Source: an uncultured Duncaniella sp. (lineage in GTDB: Bacteria > Bacteroidota > Bacteroidia > Bacteroidales > Muribaculaceae). From it: a stretch of 64,000 nucleotides of DNA. Below are positions 1 through 8,587 of the stretch, piece after piece (position 1 is the stretch's first letter; every line of letters begins with the position of its first letter). The stretch lies in assembly GCA_910584825.1 (NCBI GenBank), contig CAJUCI010000005.1:1-64000 (forward strand), read 5' to 3'. The position numbers and the translations under genes were made by a program. The notes under the pieces were generated by a model. It worked only from the letters and a program-made list of their open reading frames with translations. It was not told where the DNA came from and searched no databases.

Positions 1-63
1 ATTAAAAATCAACAATATAACCGACAAAATTCATTTTTTGTCATCTACTAAAATTACATATTT

Positions 64-1359
64 ATGAGAAGATTAAAATTCATGCCTCTTATGGCAGTCG
101 TGGGAGCAATGTGTCTGTTCACGGCATGTAGCGATGACGACGATTATGTGCAGATGCCCGGTGACGGGCTTGAGGCCAAGACCTACACTATGGCCGACGG
201 ACTGACCGTGACACTCAACGGCGATGTTGCGTATGGTCAGACAGTGACTTTCACACCCGGCCAGAACGGCAACGCCACTATCACCATCAAGGGCTCAGAC
301 CTCAATGTGGGTGAGCTTATCGGCGGAATGATGTCCAAGGCTGATAACCCTACAGGATTCTCTATTCCTACCGCTTCGATGATTCCCGGCTCTGTGCAGG
401 TTGAGATTCCCGTTCAGCTCACACTCGACAACGAAGGCGTAAACACTTTCAGCGGCAACGCCACTACCGACTACTGCACATTCAACTATGCAGGTAAGGT
501 GACACCCGAATCGCTCACAATGGCTGTGACCGACCTCAAGCTCAAGAATACCTCGCTGGCAGGAAAGTATGATATGCCTGAGTTTGACGACACATATTTT
601 AATATCTCACGACTCGAGTGGGAATCGGAAAATTCTGTTAAAGTTGAATTGTTCCCCGGCTTCCCGATGGACTTCCCGGTGAAGACTATGCTTGTGATGA
701 CATTCGCAGGCTATGAGCTTGTCAATGTCGACGGTGAAAGCATGACGGTTTTCGATGCGCTCACCACAGTGCTCAAGTCAGTAACCCTTGGTGAGGATGG
801 CAGTGTCACAGCCGTGTATGCTGACACCAAGGTGCCCGGCCTTCCCGAGAAGACTGCTCCCAAAGGCCTTGCACAGTATGTGGTTACTTCCGATAATCAG
901 ATACGTCTCTATCTCAATCCCTCAGCCATCATTGCCTCATCCGCGTCAAAGGCCGGTGAGGGTGATGCGTCATCTTCTGATTTGACCAATCTTCTTCCCA
1001 AGCTCCTCCCTGTTGTAGAAAATGTACTTCCGAAAGTCACACCTCTTTTCTCTCAGGGTATTCCCGTATGCTACGGCCCTGCTCTTATCGACGAAGAGGC
1101 TGACAATGTCATGGTGCCTACTACCGACCCCAATTTCGTGTCGTTCTATCTTGACAATAATCTGCTCCTTCCCATCCTGAAGGATGTATCGCCCCTGCTC
1201 AAGGACAAGGAAGTGATTGATTTTATTGTCGGCGCAGCATCCTCTGACCCGACTATGGGTGAAATGGCCGTTATGCTTCCCGGCATTTTGGGTAGTATTC
1301 CCGATGTCATCGACACAACTTCCAAGATTGAGCTTGGTCTGAATTTTATCAAGCAGTAA
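64..1359 (+). CDS. DUF4925-like surface lipoprotein
   Basis: 431 aa. The N-terminus is a lipoprotein signal: two Arg, a hydrophobic core, then the lipobox LFTAC with the predicted acylated Cys at residue 22, followed by an Asp-rich stretch (SDDDD) typical of Bacteroidota lipoproteins exported to the cell surface. The rest is a beta-rich domain with the pattern TVTLNGDVAYGQTVTF seen in DUF4925-type proteins; no catalytic motif is visible. It stands alone upstream of a strong terminator. The function is unknown. The family assignment is from recalled resemblance and is less certain than the lipoprotein call. Confidence 0.75.
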   Translation: MRRLKFMPLMAVVGAMCLFTACSDDDDYVQMPGDGLEAKTYTMADGLTVTLNGDVAYGQTVTFTPGQNGNATITIKGSDLNVGELIGGMMSKADNPTGFSIPTASMIPGSVQVEIPVQLTLDNEGVNTFSGNATTDYCTFNYAGKVTPESLTMAVTDLKLKNTSLAGKYDMPEFDDTYFNISRLEWESENSVKVELFPGFPMDFPVKTMLVMTFAGYELVNVDGESMTVFDALTTVLKSVTLGEDGSVTAVYADTKVPGLPEKTAPKGLAQYVVTSDNQIRLYLNPSAIIASSASKAGEGDASSSDLTNLLPKLLPVVENVLPKVTPLFSQGIPVCYGPALIDEEADNVMVPTTDPNFVSFYLDNNLLLPILKDVSPLLKDKEVIDFIVGAASSDPTMGEMAVMLPGILGSIPDVIDTTSKIELGLNFIKQ

Positions 1360-1406
1360 TCAGCAGGATTTAGCTTAATAATCAGGAAGATAATAGCTTA
1401 ATATAG

Positions 1407-1449
1407 TCGCCGCCACAATGAGTATTTGTCATTGTGGCGGCGATTTTGT
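1407..1449 (+). terminator. Rho-independent terminator of the DUF4925-like gene
   Basis: A perfect 15-bp stem (1407-1421 with 1429-1443, arm TCGCCGCCACAATGA) and a 7-nt loop are followed by TTTT. It lies 48 nt after the stop codon of the lipoprotein gene. Confidence 0.85.
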
Positions 1450-1460
1450 ATCCCTTTCTC

Positions 1461-1547
1461 TGATACGTAGCTTCATATCGACGGCTAAAGCCGTCGCTCC
1501 TACAGCCTAACCCTGTCGCTCCTACAGCCTAAAGCCGTCGCTCCTAC
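1461..1547. repeat. REP-like palindrome with partial tandem copies
   Basis: TGATACGTAG, CATATC and the palindrome GACGGCTAAAGCCGTC followed by GCTCCTAC occupy 1461-1503. Two degenerate partial copies (GTCGCTCCTACAGCCTAA units) follow to 1547. The same unit recurs at 38906-38947, 38988-39017, 50908-50938 and 51012-51053. Read on the minus strand the unit is GTAGGAGC plus the hairpin, the layout of REP elements handled by RAYT (IS200/IS605-like) transposases in other bacteria. No RAYT gene is present in this window. Confidence 0.8.
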
Positions 1548-1574
1548 ATGGCAATCCACACATGAGTCGGGGAA

Positions 1575-1613
1575 TAAAAATCACCGCCCGGGCCGATTGA
1601 AGGCCGGGCGGTG
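1575..1613 (-). terminator. Terminator of trigger factor gene
   Basis: The stem CACCGCCCGGCC / GGCCGGGCGGTG, read on the minus strand, is followed by ATTTTTATT. It lies downstream of the tig stop codon and faces the REP cluster. Confidence 0.75.
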
Positions 1614-1682
1614 GTATGATTATGCGGGCGTTATTTCAAGTGAATATATGGCCCGCTTGCGGATTGGTGCGATGAGTCTCGA

Positions 1683-3023
1683 TTAGAGATTCTGAGCGAT
1701 TTCCTTGAACTTGTCGAGCGAAACGGTCTCCTTGTCGAGGGTGACGAGCTTCTCAATCTCGGCATAGAGCTTGGATGAGAGAATCTGCTGGGCGAGCTGG
1801 TTGCGGATTTCCTCCTTCTCGAGCTGCTCCTTGGCATACTTGGTGATGATTTCATCGTCCATGCCGGCGAGGCCATACTGGGCAAACTGGCGGGCGGTGA
1901 GCATCTTGGCGGTGTCGAGGAGTTCGTTGGCCTCAATCTTGATGTCGAGAGCCTTGAGGAGGTTGTTCTCGATAATCTCGTGCTTGATGGCGGGCTCCTG
2001 TGCGGCATATGCCTCGTCGGCGTTCTCTGCATCGGCAAAGAAGAGCTTCTTGATGGTGGCTGCAGGGAGGGTCATGTCACCGTACTTCTCCATCATGGCC
2101 TTGTCAAAGGTGTTGCGGAAGAGGATGTGGGTGTTCTGGGCAAGCTCGTTGGAGATAAGCTCCTTGATGGCTGCGCGATACTCCTCCTCGTTGTGTACCT
2201 TGTCGGGACCGAAGGCGGTGTTGTAATACTCCTCGCCAAGCTCGGCGGGGATGTTGACGATGATTTCAGAGATGTTCATCTCAAAGTCGCTGTGGATGTC
2301 GCCGGCGATAGCCTTGTCGACATGGAGCATCGAAGCAAGCTCGCCTGCGTCGCCGCCTGCGGCCTTGTTGGGGTTGAACACCACCTTGTCGCCGGGCTTC
2401 TTGCCGTCAAACTTGGCAGCCTCCTCCTTGTCCTTGAAGTAGAGGGGGAAGACGATGCCGTCGGTCACCTGGATGGCTCCCTCGTTGGTGTTGACTTCGC
2501 CGTTCTCGTTGAGCTGCATGAGCGAGCCCTTGACAACGCCGTCGGGGGTCATCTCCTCGCCGGGCTTCTGCGAGCCGAAACGCTTGCGCATTGCGGTGTC
2601 CTGCTCGTTGACCATCTCGTCGGTAACCTCAATCTCGTAGTAGGGGTAGTGGTCGTCGGCGGTGGGCTTGATGTCGAGCTGGGGAATGAGCGCGAGGTCG
2701 TACTTGAACTCCTGGTCGCCCTCCTCAAATGCCTCCTTGACCTCAACGGGCAGGGGATGACCCATGACGTTGAGCTTGTTCTCGGTGATATAGTCGATAA
2801 CGGCACGGTAAACGGTGTCGTTGATTACGTCGCTGGTCATCTGCTTGCCGAAACGACGCTTGAGCTCGCCGAAGGGCACGTGACCTTTACGGAATCCGGG
2901 GATTACGTGTGTACGGCCAATCTCCTTGAGCTTCTTGGTCACTTCGTCCTTATAGTCATTCTCTTCGATGGCTACCGTGAGGCGAAGCTCAACGGGAGAA
3001 ATCTCTTCCTTTGAAATGTTCAT
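1683..3023 (-). CDS. tig: Trigger factor (ribosome-associated chaperone, PPIase)
   Basis: 446 aa, the usual length for Bacteroidota trigger factor. The N-terminal ribosome-binding domain (about 1-140) begins MNISKEEISPVELRLTVAIE and has the signature PGFRKGHVP near residue 42 (GFRxGxxP, which contacts the ribosome). A central, weakly conserved PPIase-like region and a helical C-terminal substrate-binding arm (about 260-446) follow. It binds nascent chains at the ribosome exit and delays misfolding. The gene is monocistronic by position, with its own promoter (3117-3148) and terminator (1575-1613). The opposite strand holds long open frames that are artefacts of GC-rich codon use. Confidence 0.97.
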   Translation of the reverse strand: MNISKEEISPVELRLTVAIEENDYKDEVTKKLKEIGRTHVIPGFRKGHVPFGELKRRFGKQMTSDVINDTVYRAVIDYITENKLNVMGHPLPVEVKEAFEEGDQEFKYDLALIPQLDIKPTADDHYPYYEIEVTDEMVNEQDTAMRKRFGSQKPGEEMTPDGVVKGSLMQLNENGEVNTNEGAIQVTDGIVFPLYFKDKEEAAKFDGKKPGDKVVFNPNKAAGGDAGELASMLHVDKAIAGDIHSDFEMNISEIIVNIPAELGEEYYNTAFGPDKVHNEEEYRAAIKELISNELAQNTHILFRNTFDKAMMEKYGDMTLPAATIKKLFFADAENADEAYAAQEPAIKHEIIENNLLKALDIKIEANELLDTAKMLTARQFAQYGLAGMDDEIITKYAKEQLEKEEIRNQLAQQILSSKLYAEIEKLVTLDKETVSLDKFKEIAQNL

Positions 3024-3116
3024 TTTTTAAGATAATTATCTGATATATTAATATATACGTTGGTTTATGCCGACGCCATGTGTTGACGCCGTGAGCCAAT
3101 AAGCCCATTCAGCGTG

Positions 3117-3148
3117 CAAAATTAACAAAATAATTTAACTTTAGCAAC
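3117..3148 (-). promoter_or_regulatory. Promoter of tig
   Basis: On the minus strand, GTTG (3145-3148, one mismatch to the TTTG -33 box), exactly 20 bp, then TAATTTTG (3117-3124), a perfect Bacteroidota -7 box. The predicted start of transcription is about 85 nt upstream of the tig ATG. Confidence 0.6.
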
Positions 3149-3178
3149 TATGCCGCACGACATTAACGGCCGAGAGGG

Positions 3179-4141
3179 TCAGACAAACCGCGGGGTGACG
3201 AGGCGTGCGCCGCGAAGATAGTCGGCGGTGGGTACGCGACGTTTGCCGGGAGCCTGCAGTGACAGCACCTGCACGGGGTGTGTGCCGGTGCCGACGGTGA
3301 GGGTGTCGCCATCTATGGCTATCTCGCCGGGGGCGAGAGGTGCGGCCGACGGCAATATGCGGGTCTCGAAAATCTTCATCGCTCCCGGTTCGTTTCCGTC
3401 GCTGACGAGAGTGGTCCACGCGGCAGGGTAGGGGGAGAGTCCGCGCACCTGATTGTGAATCTTTTCGGCCGGTTCGGTCCAGTGTATCTCGCAGTCCTCC
3501 TTGAATATCTTGGGCGCGGGGGTAGGCTCGGTGTCGCCTATGAGGTCGTCCTGAGGGATAGGGGTAAGCGTCCCGGCCACGATGTCGTCGATGGTCTTGA
3601 CCGTGAGTTTCGCGCCGAGGTGCATGAGGCGGTCGTGTACGTCGCCTACATTGTCGGTGGGGAGTATCTCCACACGCTCCTGCGAGATTATGTCGCCTGT
3701 GTCAATCTCATGCTTGAGGAAAAATGTTGTCACGCCGGTCTCGGTGTCGCCGTTCATGACGGCGCGGTTGATGGGCGCGGCTCCGCGATAGCGCGGCAGC
3801 AATGAGGCGTGGAGGTTGAATGTGCCCAACGGTGGCATGGACCAGACTACCTCGGGGAGCATGCGGAAGGCTATGACTATGAAAAGGTCGGCTTGGAGTG
3901 AGCGCAGCTCTTCGACAAATTCAGGGTCTTTGAGCTTGACAGGCTGCATCACTTTGATGCCGTGGCTGAGGGCGCAGAGCTTGACGGGCGACTGGTACAT
4001 CTTGTGGCCGCGTCCGGCGGGCTTGTCTGGCATGGTGACGACGCCGACTACGTTGTAGCCATGTGCGAGTATGGCTTCAAGGCTTTCGACTGCAAACTCG
4101 GGTGTGCCGAGGAATACTATGCGGAGATTTTTGGCGGTCAT
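3179..4141 (-). CDS. fmt: Methionyl-tRNA formyltransferase
   Basis: 320 aa. It formylates the initiator Met-tRNA using 10-formyl-tetrahydrofolate. The N-terminal fold starts RIVFLGTPEFAVESL (residues 7-21); the catalytic region contains HASLLPRYRGAAPI and the downstream DTGDI motif; a C-terminal OB-like domain ends VTPRFV. The start chosen is MTAKNLR at 4141: the open frame runs 135 codons further upstream but that stretch is Arg/His/Pro-rich, is antisense-like to PorU and has no family similarity. The ATG overlaps the stop of the upstream PorU-like gene as ATGA, so translation is probably coupled. Confidence 0.96.
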   Translation of the reverse strand: MTAKNLRIVFLGTPEFAVESLEAILAHGYNVVGVVTMPDKPAGRGHKMYQSPVKLCALSHGIKVMQPVKLKDPEFVEELRSLQADLFIVIAFRMLPEVVWSMPPLGTFNLHASLLPRYRGAAPINRAVMNGDTETGVTTFFLKHEIDTGDIISQERVEILPTDNVGDVHDRLMHLGAKLTVKTIDDIVAGTLTPIPQDDLIGDTEPTPAPKIFKEDCEIHWTEPAEKIHNQVRGLSPYPAAWTTLVSDGNEPGAMKIFETRILPSAAPLAPGEIAIDGDTLTVGTGTHPVQVLSLQAPGKRRVPTADYLRGARLVTPRFV

Positions 4142-7100
4142 CGTTTTACGATTGTGAATTGGGTTTCGGGTGTTGATGTATAGTACGGATGGGCGTTGAT
4201 GCTCACCGATGCGCGATATACGCCGTCGGGCACTGTATGACCGTCGTTGCCTTTGAAATCCCAGGTGTAGGGGAATGTGGCGGTGTCGGTGGACAGCACC
4301 GTGCGTCCGTCGATGTCGCGGATGACGAGGCGTTGCGAAGTGATGTCGGTGGGCAGTGAGTGGCTGAGTGTGAAGGTGATGTCGTCGCGCACGAGCGTGC
4401 CTGAGGCCTGGAGAGTGGCGGTGGGGTCGCGGTGCACTACGGTGAAGTCGATGGTCTGCGATGCCGAGTTGCCGGCGAGGTCGCGGGCTGTGACTGTGAT
4501 GGAGTGGTGGCCGTCGGCAAGTTGGCTGAAACGGTATTCGCCGCATACGCGCCCTTCGCCCTCGGGACGCAGAGAGTAGGGGGCGGATGAGATGGCTGTG
4601 CCGTCAATCATCACCTTGGGAGCCACGCCGATTGCCGATGAGTTGAGATTGACGCCCGAATTGTCGTCAGTGATTTCGATATAGAGTGTGGGTGATGATG
4701 ACACTTCTGCTCCGTCGGTCATGTCGGGACTGTCAAGCCATAGACGGATGACGGGGGCGGTGGTGTCAGATGACGGATTGGTTGTGGCGTCGGCTGAAAC
4801 GGTGAGCATGCAGTTGGCCCCGGATGCGATTATGTGCGAGTCAGACACGGCATTGAGGGTCATTCGGTTAGTGCCCTTATTGGATGATGACGGCAGCGTC
4901 ACATCTGCGCTCCATCGTCCGGCCTCGACGTTAACCATCGAGGTGTGGATGATGTCTTCGTCGATGGTGAGAGTGGTTATCGCGTCGGATTTGTCATGCT
5001 TGAGCGTGGACTGTGTGTGCGGGGCGTCATAGATGTCCAGCGAGAGACGGCCAGAGAATGATGTGTCGGTATTGCCGTCGCTGTCGGTTATCACGCCTGA
5101 GATTCTGACCTTTGTGAGCGGTTTGACCGAGACTTTGGAGTCGGATGTCAGATTGGTATTATCGCCGATGGATGTGACACGGACTGACCGTTGAGGCATG
5201 TAACGTGGCAATGCCGGGTCGCCGAGGAAGTTGTAGCAGAGGTTGTTGATGTATTGGTCGGTGGTGTTTTTGACGCTGTTGACCGCCGTGCGGAATACGT
5301 CGCCAAGGCATTCTCCCCCTTCGGGTGAATAGAACAGCTCGACAAAGCGGTTATTGAGACGGATGTTGTAGTTGAGATATACTTCGGTACCGGCTCCGAT
5401 AACGGCTATAGGGCCGGGATTATGGAGTATCATCGTAGTGCCGAGGTTCAGGTCAGGGATGTCTATGGGGGTTGTGCTGCACGACGCCATGTATACAACA
5501 GGTAAAGAACCGTAGACTATTTCTTGTTCTCTACTGATGTTTAGTGCGTTATATGTTATGTGCGATATCATGCTGTGTCCAAGAAAATTGAAAAAACGTA
5601 AGTCTCCGCCAAATCTCAATTTGTAGTAATTGGCGAGATTTGACGAGAATTTAGTCTGCACATTGGTCAGCGGGAACAGCGAAAGGTGTGACCTGAATAT
5701 GGTAGGGTATTCGATGGCTGACCGTATGAGTTGGCCTACGTTTTCCGACGCGTCGAAATGCGCATTGGAGTCGCCTATGCCTCCCGAAATCATCGCATGG
5801 TTGAATGAACCGGCCTTAAACGGGTCAGAAAGGTAGGTAATGCATTTGTCTACATAGGCTTCGGCTGCAGCGGCGTCAAGAGCAGGCACGCGGCCGACAC
5901 TTACGGCCACATCGTGCTTCATGCTGCCAAACGATGAGGATATTTTGTCGGCAAGAGTTCCGAAATATAGGTCAGATGAATACTGTTTTGTGGTATTGCC
6001 CATTTCGTATCCCTCTTCGGTATTGAACATCACCATGTATTCCGAGCCGCTTGTATCAAAGTCGGCACGCGAATCCCATGAGCCGTGGCCGAACAGCATA
6101 AGATAGCGCAACTGACGTGACGGTGAGGCGGCGAGCCGTTTGACCAGATGGCGCAGACCGTTGGGGTGTAGTGCGCCTGACGAGTATTCGTTGAACACTT
6201 CTGGCTGACGCAACACGGCCACCTTCATGCCCTGCCATTTCTCATGAGCCTCGGCGAGACGGAGTGCTGCGCTGTAGGTGGCCTCGGTAGTCACGATGAG
6301 CATGTCTATGCCGTCGATTGAACTTATATTCTGATTGGCCACCATGCCTGAATATTCAGGAGAGGGGATATGTGCTGAAGGGGTGAATGCGCATACGGTT
6401 GCCATGCCGGACTTTGGGCCGACGGTTGTGGTCACATCGCCGTCAGATACGGTGGCAAGGTTGATAGGCTGTCGCGGATTGCTGACATCCCATACTGCCA
6501 GTCCTGCCGGCGCGTCGGTGAGGCGGATGGCATCGCCGGAGTTTGGGAAATGGAGTGTCTGCTGTGGGGCTGATATGCTGTTGGTCCGCTGATAAATAAG
6601 GGTAGAGTTGAAAAGAGCGAGCTGGGTGAATTTTCCGTCGTTGTTATGAAATGTGGCGGCGAATCGGTCAGCCCCCTGGGCGAGATTCAGAATCGAGCGG
6701 CCATTATGCTTGACTGAAAATAATATGTGCTCGTTTGAGGAGTTGCGTGCGAGACGGTCGGATGAGACGTTGGCCGAGGTGACGTCTCGCGAGAAGTTTA
6801 CACCTATGCTTTGTGACGAAGTGTTGCCGTGAGCCCAGATATAGCTGTAATATAAGGTGGCCGAGCCGGTGTTTCCGCTGACATCAAAGTCGATGCTGCG
6901 TGCGTCGCCCGGGGTGATTGCCCGGGAGTGTGACATCATGCTGTGAACATAGGGGTGTGATTCACGATACAGTCTATGCGACATTGCATAGTGGGTGTCG
7001 GTGTAAGAGGTCGGCTCTTTGTCGGGGTTGATTGTGGAAATTTCCGGCGACGAGATACCGGCGCGTTCACCGATAAAATAATACGAGCCGGATGAATAGT

Positions 7101-7560
7101 AGTTGTAATGGGCGGAGAATGGAGCGATAGTGCTTGTGGTGGGAACGGAGTTGAGGGTCAGGCGTGAGTCCCCCTCGCCGTAGAAATATATGCCGTCAGC
7201 CGCGCGGAATATAGGTAATACGGGCAAATCGTCAGGAGCCGTGTCGAGGGTGTGGGCGCGCTCCACGCTGCCATATCCTGCCACAATGATATTGTCGGGA
7301 TTCTCAAAGCCCCATTCGCTTAGCTGGGAGTAAGTGATGCGGTAGACCGACGTTGTGTCTACATGCACTTTAATCCATCTGCCTTGCGAGAGTATCGACG
7401 ACCCATCGGTCGGTGCCGATGAGGCGTGGGTGATGGTGGGTGACAGTAAAGCGAGCATCATCACTGTAATGACACACGCATTGCTTATAAATCTGATGGC
7501 GCGCACTGGCTTATATGGAGTCTGAGAGGTGAATAAAATTTGAAAAGCCCCGCTTACCAC
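4138..7560 (-). CDS. PorU-like C25 (gingipain-family) cysteine peptidase, copy 1
   Basis: 1140 aa, near the length of the type IX secretion sortase PorU. A signal peptide spans about residues 19-47 (VRAIRFISNACVITVMMLAL, cleavage near THA-SS). A GRWIKV...YRITYSQL repeat opens the mature protein as in PorU. The C25 domain (about 415-790) carries the catalytic His662 in FNFLGHS and Cys694 in YMASCS, 32 residues apart. Ig-like domains follow, and the C-terminus (PDGVYRASVSI) resembles a FlgD/CTD-type fold. The frame opens at 7560, but an in-frame GTG at 7506 gives a more typical signal peptide. The C25 assignment is firm; true sortase function is uncertain because a closer PorU candidate lies at 51864-55262. 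Confidence 0.85.
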   Translation of the reverse strand: MVSGAFQILFTSQTPYKPVRAIRFISNACVITVMMLALLSPTITHASSAPTDGSSILSQGRWIKVHVDTTSVYRITYSQLSEWGFENPDNIIVAGYGSVERAHTLDTAPDDLPVLPIFRAADGIYFYGEGDSRLTLNSVPTTSTIAPFSAHYNYYSSGSYYFIGERAGISSPEISTINPDKEPTSYTDTHYAMSHRLYRESHPYVHSMMSHSRAITPGDARSIDFDVSGNTGSATLYYSYIWAHGNTSSQSIGVNFSRDVTSANVSSDRLARNSSNEHILFSVKHNGRSILNLAQGADRFAATFHNNDGKFTQLALFNSTLIYQRTNSISAPQQTLHFPNSGDAIRLTDAPAGLAVWDVSNPRQPINLATVSDGDVTTTVGPKSGMATVCAFTPSAHIPSPEYSGMVANQNISSIDGIDMLIVTTEATYSAALRLAEAHEKWQGMKVAVLRQPEVFNEYSSGALHPNGLRHLVKRLAASPSRQLRYLMLFGHGSWDSRADFDTSGSEYMVMFNTEEGYEMGNTTKQYSSDLYFGTLADKISSSFGSMKHDVAVSVGRVPALDAAAAEAYVDKCITYLSDPFKAGSFNHAMISGGIGDSNAHFDASENVGQLIRSAIEYPTIFRSHLSLFPLTNVQTKFSSNLANYYKLRFGGDLRFFNFLGHSMISHITYNALNISREQEIVYGSLPVVYMASCSTTPIDIPDLNLGTTMILHNPGPIAVIGAGTEVYLNYNIRLNNRFVELFYSPEGGECLGDVFRTAVNSVKNTTDQYINNLCYNFLGDPALPRYMPQRSVRVTSIGDNTNLTSDSKVSVKPLTKVRISGVITDSDGNTDTSFSGRLSLDIYDAPHTQSTLKHDKSDAITTLTIDEDIIHTSMVNVEAGRWSADVTLPSSSNKGTNRMTLNAVSDSHIIASGANCMLTVSADATTNPSSDTTAPVIRLWLDSPDMTDGAEVSSSPTLYIEITDDNSGVNLNSSAIGVAPKVMIDGTAISSAPYSLRPEGEGRVCGEYRFSQLADGHHSITVTARDLAGNSASQTIDFTVVHRDPTATLQASGTLVRDDITFTLSHSLPTDITSQRLVIRDIDGRTVLSTDTATFPYTWDFKGNDGHTVPDGVYRASVSINAHPYYTSTPETQFTIVKR

Positions 7561-7591
7561 TCATTAAAGAGGTCGGCGGGGCAGAATGTCG

Positions 7592-7675
7592 TGCTCGAAG
7601 CGGGACTCGAACCCGCACGGTCGCAATGACCAAAGGATTTTAAGTCCTTCGTGTCTACCATTCCACCATTCGAGC
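7592..7675 (-). tRNA. tRNA-Leu (anticodon TAA)
   Basis: 84 nt on the minus strand. The acceptor stem GCTCGAA pairs with TTCGAGC, with discriminator A. The anticodon stem AAGGA/TCCTT encloses CTTAAAA with anticodon TAA. A class-II long variable arm (TGGTCATTGCGACC) and a T-arm GCGGGTTCGAGTCCCGC follow, as expected for leucine tRNA. CCA is not encoded. It ends 31 bp before the PorU-like open frame, so the two are probably co-transcribed from the promoter at 7719-7750. Confidence 0.97.
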
Positions 7676-7718
7676 ATCCCTTTTTCAGGTCGGTTACGTT
7701 TGGGCGGTAAACGCAGTG

Positions 7719-7750
7719 CAAAGGTAACTCATTTTTTCTTCTTTTCCAAA
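7719..7750 (-). promoter_or_regulatory. Promoter of tRNA-Leu (and probably porU-like copy 1)
   Basis: On the minus strand, TTTG (7747-7750), exactly 20 bp, then TACCTTTG (7719-7726) fitting TAnnTTTG. Both boxes are perfect. The predicted start of transcription is about 35 nt upstream of the mature tRNA 5' end. Confidence 0.8.
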
Positions 7751-7757
7751 AGATGTT

Positions 7758-8168
7758 TCAGGCGAAATATTTTTTAGTGTAATTTTCTGCGGAGTGGACA
7801 GGGATTTTGGAAAACCTGAAATCTTTTTCGTTTCTCGTGATAATACACTCGCATTGCGAATCGAGGGCTGATTGGTATTGCAGCGCGTCTTCGAAATCAT
7901 TTGCGCCTAATGCTATGGCTTGCTTTATTTGTTCGGCATTGTTCGGCACAATCACAAATAATGAACTTATCATGTCGATAAGATGATGAAGCTCGTTCAT
8001 TGGGAGTTTTCTTGCGACATATGCGAAATTTGCAACCGTAAGGAAACTTATATGGAATTTGAATCCTCGTCTTGCTCCTTCGGCAAGAAAATTCGATGCT
8101 TCCTCTTTATATTCGTCCCTTACCAGAAGGTCAATGATAAAGTTCGTGTCTAAGAATATCCGTCTCAT
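7758..8168 (-). CDS. PIN-domain ribonuclease toxin (VapC-like)
   Basis: 136 aa. A PIN-domain nuclease, presumed to cut RNA with divalent metal ions. The N-terminus FLDTNFIIDLL gives the first acidic residue (Asp7); the later acidic cluster is in NDFEDALQYQSA, and the motif IITRNEKDF supplies the last conserved Asn/Asp positions. The start ATG overlaps the stop of the upstream antitoxin gene as ATGA. The pair is AT-richer than its neighbours, which fits horizontal acquisition. The target RNA cannot be read from sequence. Confidence 0.88.
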   Translation of the reverse strand: MRRIFLDTNFIIDLLVRDEYKEEASNFLAEGARRGFKFHISFLTVANFAYVARKLPMNELHHLIDMISSLFVIVPNNAEQIKQAIALGANDFEDALQYQSALDSQCECIITRNEKDFRFSKIPVHSAENYTKKYFA

Positions 8169-8395
8169 TTTGACATGATGTATCGGGTGCGTTCGTCATC
8201 CGGGTCGATGATTGATGAATCCACGCTCCCGCTCAACTCTCTCATGTCGGCTATCCATTCGTTGATTTCAACCATGTTTTCATCGGATGGCCGTTTGTGC
8301 AACGATGTTTTGAGGACACCTTTCATGTTCTCAATCATCTGCCGGAGCAGAGAGCTGTCAGCTCCGTTTTCAAGAGTTACGACAATTTGTGTCAT
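8165..8395 (-). CDS. Antitoxin partner of the PIN toxin
   Basis: 76 aa, directly upstream of and overlapping the PIN-domain gene. It begins MTQIVVTLENGADSSLLRQM, a short beta-strand followed by helices (a strand-then-helix start), and has an acidic C-terminal half (IDPDDERTRY) suited to wrapping the toxin. Similar small proteins precede PIN toxins in Bacteroidota. Antitoxin function is inferred from position, size and charge; DNA binding and autoregulation are expected for the type but not shown. Confidence 0.72.
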   Translation of the reverse strand: MTQIVVTLENGADSSLLRQMIENMKGVLKTSLHKRPSDENMVEINEWIADMRELSGSVDSSIIDPDDERTRYIMSK

Positions 8396-8414
8396 AATAT
8401 ATTGGTTTTGATGA

Positions 8415-8445
8415 CAAAGTTACAACAAATATCTGATATGACAAG
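8415..8445 (-). promoter_or_regulatory. Promoter of the PIN toxin-antitoxin pair
   Basis: On the minus strand, CTTG (8442-8445) and TAACTTTG (8415-8422) are 19 bp apart. The -7 box is perfect and the -33 has one mismatch. The predicted start of transcription lies about 12 nt upstream of the antitoxin ATG. Confidence 0.55.
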
Positions 8446-8493
8446 TTTTACCGTTTCGGCATAACGGGATTATTACTTTATTTTCGCATCCAC

Positions 8494-8526
8494 CTTGGTG
8501 AAAGTAGCAAAAAATTGTTAACTTTG
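8494..8526 (+). promoter_or_regulatory. Promoter of the wecC cluster
   Basis: CTTG (8494-8497), 21 bp, then TAACTTTG (8519-8526), a perfect -7 box. It would start transcription about 55 nt upstream of the chosen wecC ATG. Confidence 0.55.
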
Positions 8527-8587
8527 CGGTGACCTTAAGCTCCCCGGATGAATATTGTGGGAGGTGGTGCCATATAGATTCTCAGAT

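Noticed and set aside
1980..3014. 344-codon open frame on the plus strand
   Set aside because: Antisense to tig, with low-complexity Val/Leu/Gly-rich translation; a codon-use shadow.
4142..4546. 135-codon N-terminal extension of fmt
   Set aside because: Arg/His/Pro-rich, antisense-like within the PorU gene, no family similarity; fmt starts at 4141.
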